A stretch of 64,000 nucleotides of DNA from a candidate division LCP-89 bacterium B3_LCP (GTDB lineage Bacteria > Electryoneota > B3-LCP), in contig NJBN01000013.1 of the NCBI GenBank assembly GCA_005223185.1, positions 1 through 64,000 on the forward strand. The letters run 5' to 3'. Within the stretch, counting starts at the first letter, position 1. Every line of letters begins with the position of its first letter. A program made the translations under genes and the position numbers. Under the pieces are notes generated by a model. The model ran no database searches, was not told the origin of the DNA, and was given only the letters and a program-made list of their open reading frames with translations. This document shows, piece by piece, positions 48,729 to 58,362 of this stretch.

Positions 48729-49587
48729 AATGAGCCTTCGTGAGAAGGTCAACAGTATCCAGAAAAGGTGCTGGGATATCGATGCACAACCGGTCGCTGA
48801 ATCTCTCAATCTGTCCAACCTGGAACGCAGCTACATCTCGCGCAAACTTTCTATATGGATCACATATTTTTTCTTAAAAATCAAGAGCGTCACACCTAAC
48901 TTTGTAACAAACCTATGGGTGATACTGGGAATTGCAGGTGCAGTTTTACTTGCATTCGGCGAGTATTGGCTATCAATCATGGCTGTGGTTCTCATCTATT
49001 TTTCATGGCTTCTGGATAATGTTGATGGTGAGATTAGCCGCTACAGGAATATTGTTTCTGTTGAAGGCAATTTCACCGACATGGTCGGACATCATATTAT
49101 ATTCCCGTTAGTGTTCGGAGCATTGACGCTTGCCAACATCCGGGAAGGACAGGATATCTTCTACATAATTTCAGGCATACTTGCAACCGCACTCGTGACG
49201 CCCCTAACCAAGATGGAAGAGAATATAAACATTCTTGCACTCCTCGAATACCTGGCAAAATATAGTGACAATCCCTTCAAAAACAAGGCGAGCGAACTTG
49301 AAGTACATGATACTGATGATCGCAACTCAGGTTCTATGAAGAGTGTGAAGAGTATTATCTCTTTTGCATTCACGCAATGTTGCATGCTATATGTGTTGGT
49401 CGCGACTGTCATTTTAGGTTTGGAGAGTTATTACTTGTTGTTCTACGGGATAGGGATTACGCTCATATTTATTCCCAAATTCATTACCAGACGTAAAGCG
49501 CTCGGGAGGATTGTGCGAGATCCAGATCTCCTGAAGAATCAATTCCGTTCTGATTGGATCAAGGCATCTACCGATGAAGATTCGTAG
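48718..49587 (+). CDS. CDP-alcohol phosphatidyltransferase family membrane protein
   Basis: LLDNVDGEISRYRNIVSVEGNFTDMVGHH (variant of DxxDGxxAR..GxxxDxxxD). Confidence 0.85.
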   Translation: MAHKMSLREKVNSIQKRCWDIDAQPVAESLNLSNLERSYISRKLSIWITYFFLKIKSVTPNFVTNLWVILGIAGAVLLAFGEYWLSIMAVVLIYFSWLLDNVDGEISRYRNIVSVEGNFTDMVGHHIIFPLVFGALTLANIREGQDIFYIISGILATALVTPLTKMEENINILALLEYLAKYSDNPFKNKASELEVHDTDDRNSGSMKSVKSIISFAFTQCCMLYVLVATVILGLESYYLLFYGIGITLIFIPKFITRRKALGRIVRDPDLLKNQFRSDWIKASTDEDS

Positions 49588-49633
49588 GTAAAGTTGTATC
49601 TTACGCAGACAGATAATAATCGAGAACCCAGAA

Positions 49634-50341
49634 ATGTATGAAATAACCGATAAAAGTTCGGCAGATACCCGCAGGGCTTATGATACTGACGAGGGTGTTG
49701 AACACTACAGCTGGGATGGCTTATTCAAAAGAGAGGAACCAGTGTTCTCTCTCATCCCTGAGAACTCAAAGCTTCTAGATATTGGCTGCGGAGCTGGAAG
49801 GACGACGAGATATTTTCATGCACAGGGTCATGATGTCATCGGCATTGACTATGCCCCAAACATGATAGAGAAGGCGAAAGCCATCGCTCCTCAGATTGAT
49901 TATCGAGTTGGTGACGTTATGAATCTCGAGTTCGATGACCATTCATTCGAAGTTGTGGTCTTCTCATTCAATGGTCTGGATATGCTTCACCCCTACGAAA
50001 ACAGGTTGTACGCGTTAAGAGAAATCAGGCGTGTCGTCAAACCGGAGGGACTCTTCATTTTTAGTTCACTCAATAAATTCCTGCCGAAAGGCTTGAACCA
50101 GATTATTCGATACCTGCAAGTAATATCCAAGAGGCGTGAAAATGCCTACATGGAATGTAATTACCCCTGGGGAACCATTACAAGATTTCAAACATTTCCG
50201 CCTGGACAGGTCCGTGAACTTCGCCAGGTTGGATTCGAGGTGATCAGAGTCATGCCGCATCCGCGCCACAAATGGGTGAAGTGGCCCTGGTTGATTGGTT
50301 TACTGGATGACTGGACTCACTACGTGTGCAAGATACAATGA
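49634..50341 (+). CDS. Class I SAM-dependent methyltransferase
   Basis: KLLDIGCGAGRTTRYFHAQGHDVIGIDYAPNMIEKAKA. Confidence 0.95.
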   Translation: MYEITDKSSADTRRAYDTDEGVEHYSWDGLFKREEPVFSLIPENSKLLDIGCGAGRTTRYFHAQGHDVIGIDYAPNMIEKAKAIAPQIDYRVGDVMNLEFDDHSFEVVVFSFNGLDMLHPYENRLYALREIRRVVKPEGLFIFSSLNKFLPKGLNQIIRYLQVISKRRENAYMECNYPWGTITRFQTFPPGQVRELRQVGFEVIRVMPHPRHKWVKWPWLIGLLDDWTHYVCKIQ

Positions 50342-51846
50342 AATTCGGGGCTAAAATAATCCAAGGACTCTTTTGGGGTCAGGTTGGGATGTCGCTAAGA
50401 AGCTTCATTACTTTCGCTGTCTCCATCATCGTGGCGCGGCATCTGGGGGCGTCCAGTTTTGGCGTCTATTCAGCACTGGTCAGCACTATCGCCATCCTCC
50501 TTAGATTATCAAACCTCGGAATATATTCTGTCTTCAACAACTATCTGCCGCAATTCGAAACCGAGGGGAAGAGAGGTGAAACAAGTTACCTGGTTCGCAG
50601 AGCCGGATTGCTGAGGATTGCTATCCTGCTACTGTTGGGAGGGGGACTTTTTTATTTACGCAATCCTCTTGCCTCTTATTTCGATCTGCCTGCACTAAAG
50701 GATTTTGCTGCTGTTATGGTGTTCTGGCTGTTTGTACGCGGACTTTCTGACCTGTTCATTAATGTCATCATGAGCAGGGTGAAGATGCGGTTCTTTGCAT
50801 TCGTCGAAACGACCATTTCAATCATTCAGATACTTGGTGTCCTGTATCTTGCGAAAACGGGCATGGATATTCCATCCCTCATCGCACTGGCAATAATCGT
50901 CTATTCAATCCAGTGCCTGTTTTACGCCGTCGGAACCAGGGAGACCTATCTTCAACCGGAGCATAAGACGGACCTTAAGCCTATCGTGAAGTACGGTCTA
51001 GTTATTTCGCTTAGCATGTTTATACAGTATTTTCTGAAGAACGACATCGACTTGCTGATGATTATGTATTTTCTGAAAGATTCTTCACTGGTCGGCTATT
51101 ACAATATTGCTTATCTGCTTTCAACAACGGGGGGTTATGCTCTGTTGGCTGCAGTGAACTCATTGACATTGCCAATAATGTCCGAAGCGTACACGAAGAG
51201 TGGAATGAAAGGCCTTGAGAATGCATGGTTGTTCCTTTATAAAATATCATTAGTTTTATCTGCTCCGGTTTTTGCCTTCATGATCTTCCAGGCAGATAAC
51301 ATTATTGAAATATTTTATTCATCAGAGTACTCCCAGGCGACAGGTTTACTTATCTTCTTCTCAATTTTCTACTGGCTGTCTGCTTTCTTCGGTACGGGAG
51401 CTGCCGTAACCGTCCTTTTACCACTTGGTAAGGAGAGATGGGTACTCTACCTGCGGGGCGGCGGCGGGATATTGAATCTGGTCATGAACTTGTTCCTCAT
51501 CCCCCTGGTCGGTATCCAGGGAGCTGTTTTTGCTACGGGTGTTTCATTCTTTATCTTGACGATAGTTGAACTCACGGTCGTACTGAAATTGACACATTTC
51601 AGGTTACCGGTGGGTTTTGCACTGAAGATGGCACCCATAATTCTCCTTCCCGCATTAACAACTATCTTGATCGGGGAGATGGTGCTGTCGTGGCTAATCG
51701 TCTGCGCACTTCTGTATGGACTTATTGTGATTAAACTGACGTTCAGTCTGAACCCACTGAATAAACGCGAATTGGAAATGCTGGAGGACGCCATGCCTTC
51801 ACTTGCCGAAATGTTGAAAAAATGCAGGCTATTGCCTTCATCTTGA
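50326..51846 (+). CDS. Flippase / polysaccharide biosynthesis (Wzx/MVF-like) protein
   Basis: GLFWGQVGMSLRSFITFAVSIIVARHLGASSFGVYSALVSTIAILLRLSNLGI, ~12-14 TM. Confidence 0.92.
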   Translation: MQDTMKFGAKIIQGLFWGQVGMSLRSFITFAVSIIVARHLGASSFGVYSALVSTIAILLRLSNLGIYSVFNNYLPQFETEGKRGETSYLVRRAGLLRIAILLLLGGGLFYLRNPLASYFDLPALKDFAAVMVFWLFVRGLSDLFINVIMSRVKMRFFAFVETTISIIQILGVLYLAKTGMDIPSLIALAIIVYSIQCLFYAVGTRETYLQPEHKTDLKPIVKYGLVISLSMFIQYFLKNDIDLLMIMYFLKDSSLVGYYNIAYLLSTTGGYALLAAVNSLTLPIMSEAYTKSGMKGLENAWLFLYKISLVLSAPVFAFMIFQADNIIEIFYSSEYSQATGLLIFFSIFYWLSAFFGTGAAVTVLLPLGKERWVLYLRGGGGILNLVMNLFLIPLVGIQGAVFATGVSFFILTIVELTVVLKLTHFRLPVGFALKMAPIILLPALTTILIGEMVLSWLIVCALLYGLIVIKLTFSLNPLNKRELEMLEDAMPSLAEMLKKCRLLPSS

Positions 51847-51874
51847 CCGCAAATACTAGTAACAGTTAATATTC

Positions 51875-53032
51875 ATGGAGAAACTTTCATATCAGATAAT
51901 CAGGAATCTCCCAGAGTTCCTGAAACTGGAGAAGAAGTGGCGCGATCTGCTGGGATTATGTCCGTGCCATACTATTTTTCAGACCTGGGAATGGATTGCC
52001 ACCTGGTTGGATACGCACGAGGAGAAACCTTACATCATTTGTGTATTGACAAGTAATGATGAGTTGGTTGCAATTCTCCCTTTTCATGAGGTTAGTAAAG
52101 GTATATTTTCAATCCTCAGACTGGTTGGTGAACCTGATTCAGACTATCTGGACCTGATTATTAAAGATGGCTTCGAGAGAAGAGTGTTGAACTTCTTCTT
52201 TGATGATATTCTGGAGGAAACATCCTCTATCGGCATTGTAGAGTTCGATTCAATTCACCAGGAGTCCAGACTGCACTCAATTCTCAATGAGAAATCCCCT
52301 GAAGGTTTCAATTTAAGCATCTCCAAGAAAGTATGTCCCTATATTTCATTGCCGAAAAATTGGGATGAATTCCTGACCTCGTTATCATCCAGTACGCGTT
52401 ACTCTGTGCGACGAAAAAAGAGAAAAGCTGAGAAGGACTTCCGCCTACATATTGACTATGCGAAGACAGAAGAGGAGTTCTCAAAACGAATGCAAAACTT
52501 CATTGAACAGCACCAGCTCCGGTGGCAAAGTATGGATAAACCTGGCGCATTTGCCAGGGATAGCTTTACCATGTTTCACGAGACTGTGGGGTTGGAGTTC
52601 TTTCGCAAGGGATGGGCGAGGTTGTATTACTTGGACTTTGATAATGCACCGGTTGCAACTTACTATCTCTTCAATTATAACAATTGTCTTCTCTTTTATC
52701 TGAGCGGCTTCGATACTGCCTTCGCTAAGTACAGTCCAAGTATGATATTAATGGTAAAAGCTATTCGAGATGCCATTGAGGAAGGAATGGAAGAATTTGA
52801 TCTGATGCGCGGTTCGGGAGATTACAAGTTCAAGTGGACATCCAGTGTGCGGGAGAACAGAAGTTACAAGTTCATGCGGGACAGTTTTTATGTCCGGACA
52901 TATCTGCTGGTGAATCGAATAATCGGGAAAGTCGCAAGAGGAACCAAATATGTCCCTGAGCGGCTAAAGGTGATCCTGCGCAGGATCCTGCCACGGAAAA
53001 TCGTCCGCTGCTTCGACCCTTTTTTTAGATAG
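51875..53032 (+). CDS. GNAT/FemAB-like (BioF2/CelD-like) acyltransferase
   Basis: HTIFQTWEWIATWLDTHEEKPYIICVLTSNDELVAILPF..SSSTRYSVRRKKRKAEKDF..YYLFNYNNCLLFYLSGFDTAFAKYSPSMILMVKAIRDAIEEGMEEFDLMRGSGDYKFKW. Confidence 0.88.
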   Translation: MEKLSYQIIRNLPEFLKLEKKWRDLLGLCPCHTIFQTWEWIATWLDTHEEKPYIICVLTSNDELVAILPFHEVSKGIFSILRLVGEPDSDYLDLIIKDGFERRVLNFFFDDILEETSSIGIVEFDSIHQESRLHSILNEKSPEGFNLSISKKVCPYISLPKNWDEFLTSLSSSTRYSVRRKKRKAEKDFRLHIDYAKTEEEFSKRMQNFIEQHQLRWQSMDKPGAFARDSFTMFHETVGLEFFRKGWARLYYLDFDNAPVATYYLFNYNNCLLFYLSGFDTAFAKYSPSMILMVKAIRDAIEEGMEEFDLMRGSGDYKFKWTSSVRENRSYKFMRDSFYVRTYLLVNRIIGKVARGTKYVPERLKVILRRILPRKIVRCFDPFFR

Positions 53033-53977
53033 TGAAACTGGATCACATCGCTTCTTAATGCCCTGGTAGAAACCGAAGGACCAATGGATCATCCCCATTG
53101 CCATCAAAGCAGGAACATGTGGATATCGAATAATCTTTAAGGGACATTTTGTTACCGAGCAAGCAATACACAGCACCAGTTTCTTTAAGGCTGCAATAGG
53201 CACGAAAAGGCTAATCAACCATCTCTTCTTTATCAATCTGGAACCGGGTAAATCAGTATGTTTTAGAATCTCCGAACCACCTCGTCCTATACTCTGTTGA
53301 TGTTTCAAGAACTCGTCAAAATCTTCTCTGTGAGAATGCTTCACCGCTACATCAGGGAAAAACATCAACTTTTTTCCTGTTTTCTTCGTTAGTATCCAAC
53401 TAAATAACCTATCCTCCTGGGCATATTCATAATCCTCGGGAAAACCTCCCACGTAATTAAAGGTCTTCTGGGATAGAAGGAGGTTCCCAGAAGGGAGGTG
53501 ATCAATAGGCTGTTTTTTCTGGAGTGGGAGCCTTTTACCAAATTCTAACAGATAGCCCGCCAAGCCGACTGCATTGTCTAGATTAGAATTGAGAATAGGG
53601 CCACCAACAGCGCTGAAATCCCCACAATAGTGCTTCAGCATCCTGTCCAACCAGTCCTTCTCAACCGTGCAATCGGAATCAAGGAACGCTATAAACTCAC
53701 CTCGGGCTTCTTTAGCCCCTATGTTCCTGGCGATGGCTGGTCTCGCCCGTTCAGGAAGCTGAATGAGTTTTATAGACGGGAATTTTTCAGTAATTAGATT
53801 AGGGGTCGTATCATTGGAGCTATTTACAGCAATTATCTCGAGTATGAAATCGCCTGTCTGTTTGATAAGTGAACTGAGAGTCCTTTCAATGGTTGAAGAC
53901 GAGTTGTAACATGGGACAACTACGGACACAAGATTTGTTTTACCGTTGGATAGGCTCATACCTTTCCCTTGACTCAT
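52964..53977 (-). CDS. Glycosyltransferase family 2
   Basis: VSVVVPCYNSSSTIERTLSSLIKQTGDFILEIIAVNSSNDTTPN..FIAFLDSDCTVEKDWLDRM. Confidence 0.93.
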   Translation of the reverse strand: MSQGKGMSLSNGKTNLVSVVVPCYNSSSTIERTLSSLIKQTGDFILEIIAVNSSNDTTPNLITEKFPSIKLIQLPERARPAIARNIGAKEARGEFIAFLDSDCTVEKDWLDRMLKHYCGDFSAVGGPILNSNLDNAVGLAGYLLEFGKRLPLQKKQPIDHLPSGNLLLSQKTFNYVGGFPEDYEYAQEDRLFSWILTKKTGKKLMFFPDVAVKHSHREDFDEFLKHQQSIGRGGSEILKHTDLPGSRLIKKRWLISLFVPIAALKKLVLCIACSVTKCPLKIIRYPHVPALMAMGMIHWSFGFYQGIKKRCDPVSLSKKRVEAADDFPWQDPAQDHL

Positions 53978-54376
53978 TCCATCCAGCAGTTTTCAACCTC
54001 TGGTGGCTCAGGGATGCATCCCCGATCTTTAAAATATATAAACTGCGAATTTTCAATTTAACTACACATCCAATCAAGATCAAGAAAAACTGGATAAGCT
54101 TCAACCCATCCGGTGGTTTCAGGCTGATTCCCGGTACGAACGATCGGTAACCATGCCGTGGGGAATCGTTGTATCTTATTTAAGTGCATGAAACAAGATA
54201 ATATTATCTGGGAAATGAACCACAAAGACTGAGGATGCATGTTGAGATCTACTATCAGTTAGTGGATTATACTTCAGCAAAGGGGAATGACGATAGGTTG
54301 GAGATTGAAGGCGAGCTCTGGGGAAATGGTCTCTCTATTAATTTAGGAATGAGCATAACTTGTTGGAGGTGGTAAA

Positions 54377-55033
54377 ATGTCACACATACGAATAATGGCT
54401 ATCGCGATAGTTGTAATTATCGGGTTCTGGAGTTGTACGCCTCCCGTTCCTGTTCTAACTCTCAGTCCAGATACACCCAAACCCATCAAGGTCGATCCTG
54501 ACAACCTCTGTCAAATTGGATTTTCGAAAGCTCTTTCCGGGATGGAGGCTGGCATAGAAATCGGGAGATACTACGAAGGTATTTTCCTGACATCCCAAAA
54601 AATATATTACTCTAGCGTTTCCATCAGTGAAGAAGTCCAGGCATACTTTTCTAAGCTCGTTCTGGAAGAACTTGAGAATGCTGGGTACTATATCGTGAAA
54701 TCGCAGACAGAATCTCTGTTTTCTGATCATGGTTCTGACCCTGAAGAAACGCCGACTACACACTTAGTGGGATGCACCGTTCTAGATATGAGTGTCAACG
54801 TCTATGACCTTGTTGCCGGGAACAAATCAGAGGCGAATCTCCTAATTAAATGGGAGCTTTTCGATTGTGGCAGCAAAGAAGTTGTTTACAGCAAGCAGAC
54901 CTCTGGTTCGGCATTGGCACCTGGAGTAGATTTCAGGGTGATGAATGGTGCGCGCAGGAGCAGTTTTCAAGCTGTATTGGCGGACTCCGCTTTCGTCACT
55001 GCCATTACCGGGCATTCGCAAAGTGAAGAGTAA
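54377..55033 (+). CDS. Hypothetical lipoprotein-like protein
   Basis: MSHIRIMAIAIVVIIGFWSCTPPVPVL lipobox-like N-terminus; 218 aa. Confidence 0.7.
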   Translation: MSHIRIMAIAIVVIIGFWSCTPPVPVLTLSPDTPKPIKVDPDNLCQIGFSKALSGMEAGIEIGRYYEGIFLTSQKIYYSSVSISEEVQAYFSKLVLEELENAGYYIVKSQTESLFSDHGSDPEETPTTHLVGCTVLDMSVNVYDLVAGNKSEANLLIKWELFDCGSKEVVYSKQTSGSALAPGVDFRVMNGARRSSFQAVLADSAFVTAITGHSQSEE

Positions 55034-55353
55034 TGAGTCCTAACAAAAGAATTCTCCTGTATCATACAAAAAATACAGCAGCCAAAGTTGGAGGACGCAA
55101 AGCACATCGAATACTTGCGAGAGAAGAGGAGTGGTTTTCCCCAAAAAATAATTGAACCAACAGCGTGAACCCCAGATGTCGGACCCCGAGGTGATCTTCA
55201 CTACGGAATCCAAGTATCCTGAATGTCCCCATAGGGTCCTACTTTGGAACGAGCTGGCAGGGGATATCAGGTGCGAGAGAGCATAGAATCTATAACTTAT
55301 ACCTTGATTTTATTAAGATAACATTGATCAGACTATATCAGTACTTGCCCCTC

Positions 55354-55377
55354 CGCGCGCGCATACGCGTGCATGTG
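55354..55377. other. 24-nt perfect alternating pyrimidine-purine tract (Z-DNA-prone)
   Basis: CGCGCGCGCATACGCGTGCATGTG. Confidence 0.85.
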
Positions 55378-55720
55378 GAATGAAATTTTGTGAGTATTTT
55401 AGACCGCCAGGTGGTATGATAGCTCATATTTCTGCACTTTCAGCCAGCATCATTTCCTGTTATTAAAGGACTTACAACCCCAAATTAGGGATAAATCTGG
55501 CAGGAATTTCATTGACTTTTTAAATTATTTGCATGTTTAAAATGTCTGAGATCAATCAAAGGAGAAATCTCATGAAAAATCAAGTCAATCCTGCACACAG
55601 GGTGTTGGTAAATTAGGTCGTTTTTGGGCGGCTAGTTCAAGAGGGGGAGTATATCGTTCATGACAAAAGCGTTGATGAGACGGAAGAAATGAACGCAATA
55701 TGGTAACACAAAATAAGGAA

Positions 55721-55741
55721 AGCGCAGTCTTTAACTGCGCT
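55721..55741 (-). terminator. Probable terminator of tRNA operon
   Basis: AGCGCAG-ttaaaga-CTGCGCT on minus strand, T-rich downstream. Confidence 0.65.
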
Positions 55742-55761
55742 AACTTATTGTTTTTATTGTG

Positions 55762-55846
55762 TACCGAGGGCCGGAATCGAACCGGCACGGGATTATCTCC
55801 CGGGGGATTTTAAGTCCCCTGCGTCTACCAATTCCGCCACCCCGGC
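55762..55846 (-). tRNA. tRNA-Leu (UAA)
   Basis: Cloverleaf GCCGGGGTGGCGGAATTGGTAGACGC..acttaaaat..GGTTCGATTCCGGCCCTCGGTA; anticodon TAA. Confidence 0.95.
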
Positions 55847-55882
55847 AGATTGAATCGGAGCTGATAAATCAAACAGCACCAG

Positions 55883-55956
55883 AGGCGGCGACCGGATTCG
55901 AACCGGTGAATAGAGATTTTGCAGACCTCCGCCTTAGTCCACTTGGCTACGCCGCC
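55883..55956 (-). tRNA. tRNA-Cys (GCA)
   Basis: GGCGGCGTAGCCAAGTGG..GAGGTCTGCAAAATCTC..GGTTCGAATCCGGTCGCCGCC; anticodon GCA. Confidence 0.95.
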
Positions 55957-56024
55957 AGATGAATAAACCCCCAAAGGGATTTCTTCAAACCAGAAATCGG
56001 GAATTCCGATCTGGTAAAACAGTG

Positions 56025-56096
56025 AGCGGGAGACGGGATTTGAACCCGCGACATTCTCGTTGGCAACGAGAGACTCTACCACTGAGTTACTCCCGC
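56025..56096 (-). tRNA. tRNA-Gly (GCC)
   Basis: GCGGGAGTAACTCAGTGGTAGAGTCTCTCGTTGCCAACGAG..GGGTTCAAATCCCGTCTCCCGC. Confidence 0.95.
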
Positions 56097-56104
56097 AAAG
56101 GGTG

Positions 56105-56177
<73 letters not shown>

Positions 56178-56262
56178 GGACGAGCTTAAAATATAACTAA
56201 ATAATGACCCAGTGTCAAGTATTTTCTTCCAAAAGAGATTTTGATAAATGAGAAATAATTAT

Positions 56263-56712
56263 TCATTCCCCCGTCCACACCACTAAAAGCGATCGCTTGG
56301 TGTTACCGATCACCGACTTAGCCGTCGATCCAAAGAGCTTGTCCTTCAGCAGGGACGTACCGTGAGATCCCAGGATCAGCATGTCGGCGTCCAGTTCTTC
56401 AGCAAGTTCTACGATATTCTGGCGGGATTTTCCTTCCCGCAGGATTATTTCCGTCTTTACGTCATCACCATCTAAAGTTATAATATCCTTTCTGATCTTC
56501 TCTTTGATAGCGAGCGCTTTGGCTTTGATATCATCCTGGAAATGGCTGACGTCCACGCGCAGCATCACCATTTCATCTTTATTGAGGAAATCCTCACGCA
56601 CATTCAAAATGGTGAGTTCAGCCTTAAAGCAGCGCGCCAGACTTAAGGCTTCTTTCATAGCTTTCAAGGCCCTGTTGCTTAAGTCATCTGCAAAGAGTAT
56701 CTTCTTATACAT
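56263..56712 (-). CDS. Universal stress protein (UspA family)
   Basis: MYKKILFADDLSNRALKAMKEALSLARCFKAELTILNV..DADMLILGSHGTSLLKDKLFGSTAKSVIGNTKRSLLVV. Confidence 0.95.
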   Translation of the reverse strand: MYKKILFADDLSNRALKAMKEALSLARCFKAELTILNVREDFLNKDEMVMLRVDVSHFQDDIKAKALAIKEKIRKDIITLDGDDVKTEIILREGKSRQNIVELAEELDADMLILGSHGTSLLKDKLFGSTAKSVIGNTKRSLLVVWTGE

Positions 56713-56739
56713 TGCCTACAATCTCCAGTTTCACGTTAT

Positions 56740-58230
56740 TCAAATGAAAAAGACCCAGGTTATCAGGAAAAAGAGCGGAACCAGAATTCCCACTGACCAG
56801 GCCATATAGCCGAAGAAACTGGGCATATCCACATCATTCTCTTCAGCAATGGACCTCACCATGAAATTCGGTGCATTGCCAATGTAGGTGACAGCACCGA
56901 AAAATACTGCCCCAACTGATATCCCTTTAAGGATACTGATAAACTGCTGACCGGTTCCGCTTTCGATTATTCCGCGTAAGATTTCCGATACCTGCATTTC
57001 AGTAAGCCCCAGACGTCCCAGGGATAGATTGAAGAAAGTCAGATAGGTAGGAGCGTTATCTAAGAAACTGGAAAGCGTTCCGGTTATCCAGAAGAAATGC
57101 AGGGGTTCCTTGACAATCTCCACCAGACCTGCCAGTGAACCATTTTCGCCCGCCCGCAGCATCGTCAGAGCCGGTATAATTGTCATGAAAATCCCGGCGA
57201 AGAGATAGGCTACTTCCTTGATGGGAAACCAGGTAAAACCATTGTCAGTACGAATCTGCTTTCTGGTGGTTTTAACCGATAGAAATACCATCAGGAGGAT
57301 GATCACATCTCTATAGACGGAGGATGTATTGATGTGGATTCCAAACAGGGAAAAACTACCTGCATGCCACATGCCGGACATGAGGACTGCGCCCATTATA
57401 CCCATCAGGAAGATCAGATTATGCAATCCTTCAATCTTAATGGATGGCTTTACTTCCAAATCGCCCTTTGGTGAGCCTGCACGTTTGAACAGGAAACTGT
57501 CCAGAGCAAAGTATAACATAAGTAATATTAGAGACATAAACGCCATGTGGGGAAATAGGTTCATGGTCCAGAAGAAGGGAACGCCGTGAAGGAAACCTAA
57601 GAAGAGAGGTGGGTCACCCAGGGGTGTGAGTGACCCACCTATATTAGCTACCAAGAAAATGAAGAACACGATGGTGTGCATTTTGTATTTCCGGAACCTG
57701 TTTGACCTAATCATTGGGCGAATCAGTAGCATAGCCGCTCCGGTTGTGCCGATCCAGCTTGCTAAAATGGTACCGATCAATAAGAGTATGGTGTTGGTCA
57801 GCGGCGTGCCAATTGGTGTGCCCCGTACCAATATTCCCCCCGAAGCAGTAAACAGTCCCCACAACAGGATGATGAACGGGATGTAATCCAGGAAGTAAAT
57901 ATGCAGGATTTCGTAGAGGGCTTCTCCTCGGAAAATCAGCAAAAACGGCAGGGCGAATGTTAACGCCCAGAACGCAGAGATTTTACCAAAATGGCGATGC
58001 CAGATTACTGGAGCAAATAAGGGAAACAGCGCGATGGAAAGCAATATACCGACAAAAGGCAGTGCAGACCATAGCGGAAGATTTGCTCCAAGAGAATCAG
58101 TTGTGTGTGCCGTTTCTGCAACATCTGGCTCAGTGCTATGCTCACCGGAAGCTAATACGATTGATGATAGCAGGAAAATGAGGAGGAGCACCGTTATAGA
58201 GATAACGGTCTGTTTTTTTAGGTATTGCAT
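56740..58230 (-). CDS. Sodium:proton antiporter (NhaD-like / ArsB-NhaD superfamily)
   Basis: 496-aa polytopic; GTTGAAMLLIRPMIRSN..NIGGSLTPLGDPPLFLGFLHGVPFFWT..SSFLDNAPTYLTFFN. Confidence 0.88.
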   Translation of the reverse strand: MQYLKKQTVISITVLLLIFLLSSIVLASGEHSTEPDVAETAHTTDSLGANLPLWSALPFVGILLSIALFPLFAPVIWHRHFGKISAFWALTFALPFLLIFRGEALYEILHIYFLDYIPFIILLWGLFTASGGILVRGTPIGTPLTNTILLLIGTILASWIGTTGAAMLLIRPMIRSNRFRKYKMHTIVFFIFLVANIGGSLTPLGDPPLFLGFLHGVPFFWTMNLFPHMAFMSLILLMLYFALDSFLFKRAGSPKGDLEVKPSIKIEGLHNLIFLMGIMGAVLMSGMWHAGSFSLFGIHINTSSVYRDVIILLMVFLSVKTTRKQIRTDNGFTWFPIKEVAYLFAGIFMTIIPALTMLRAGENGSLAGLVEIVKEPLHFFWITGTLSSFLDNAPTYLTFFNLSLGRLGLTEMQVSEILRGIIESGTGQQFISILKGISVGAVFFGAVTYIGNAPNFMVRSIAEENDVDMPSFFGYMAWSVGILVPLFFLITWVFFI

Positions 58231-58362
58231 ATTCTGTTATTAGCGTATGGCTGATGAGATCTTCATTATGAGTTATGTTTTTTCAGTGATCAATATTGCA
58301 TCCCATTAAGTGTATTTCTAAGGAGTGTAATATACTGTTCTTAATCTACTAGAATATTAATC

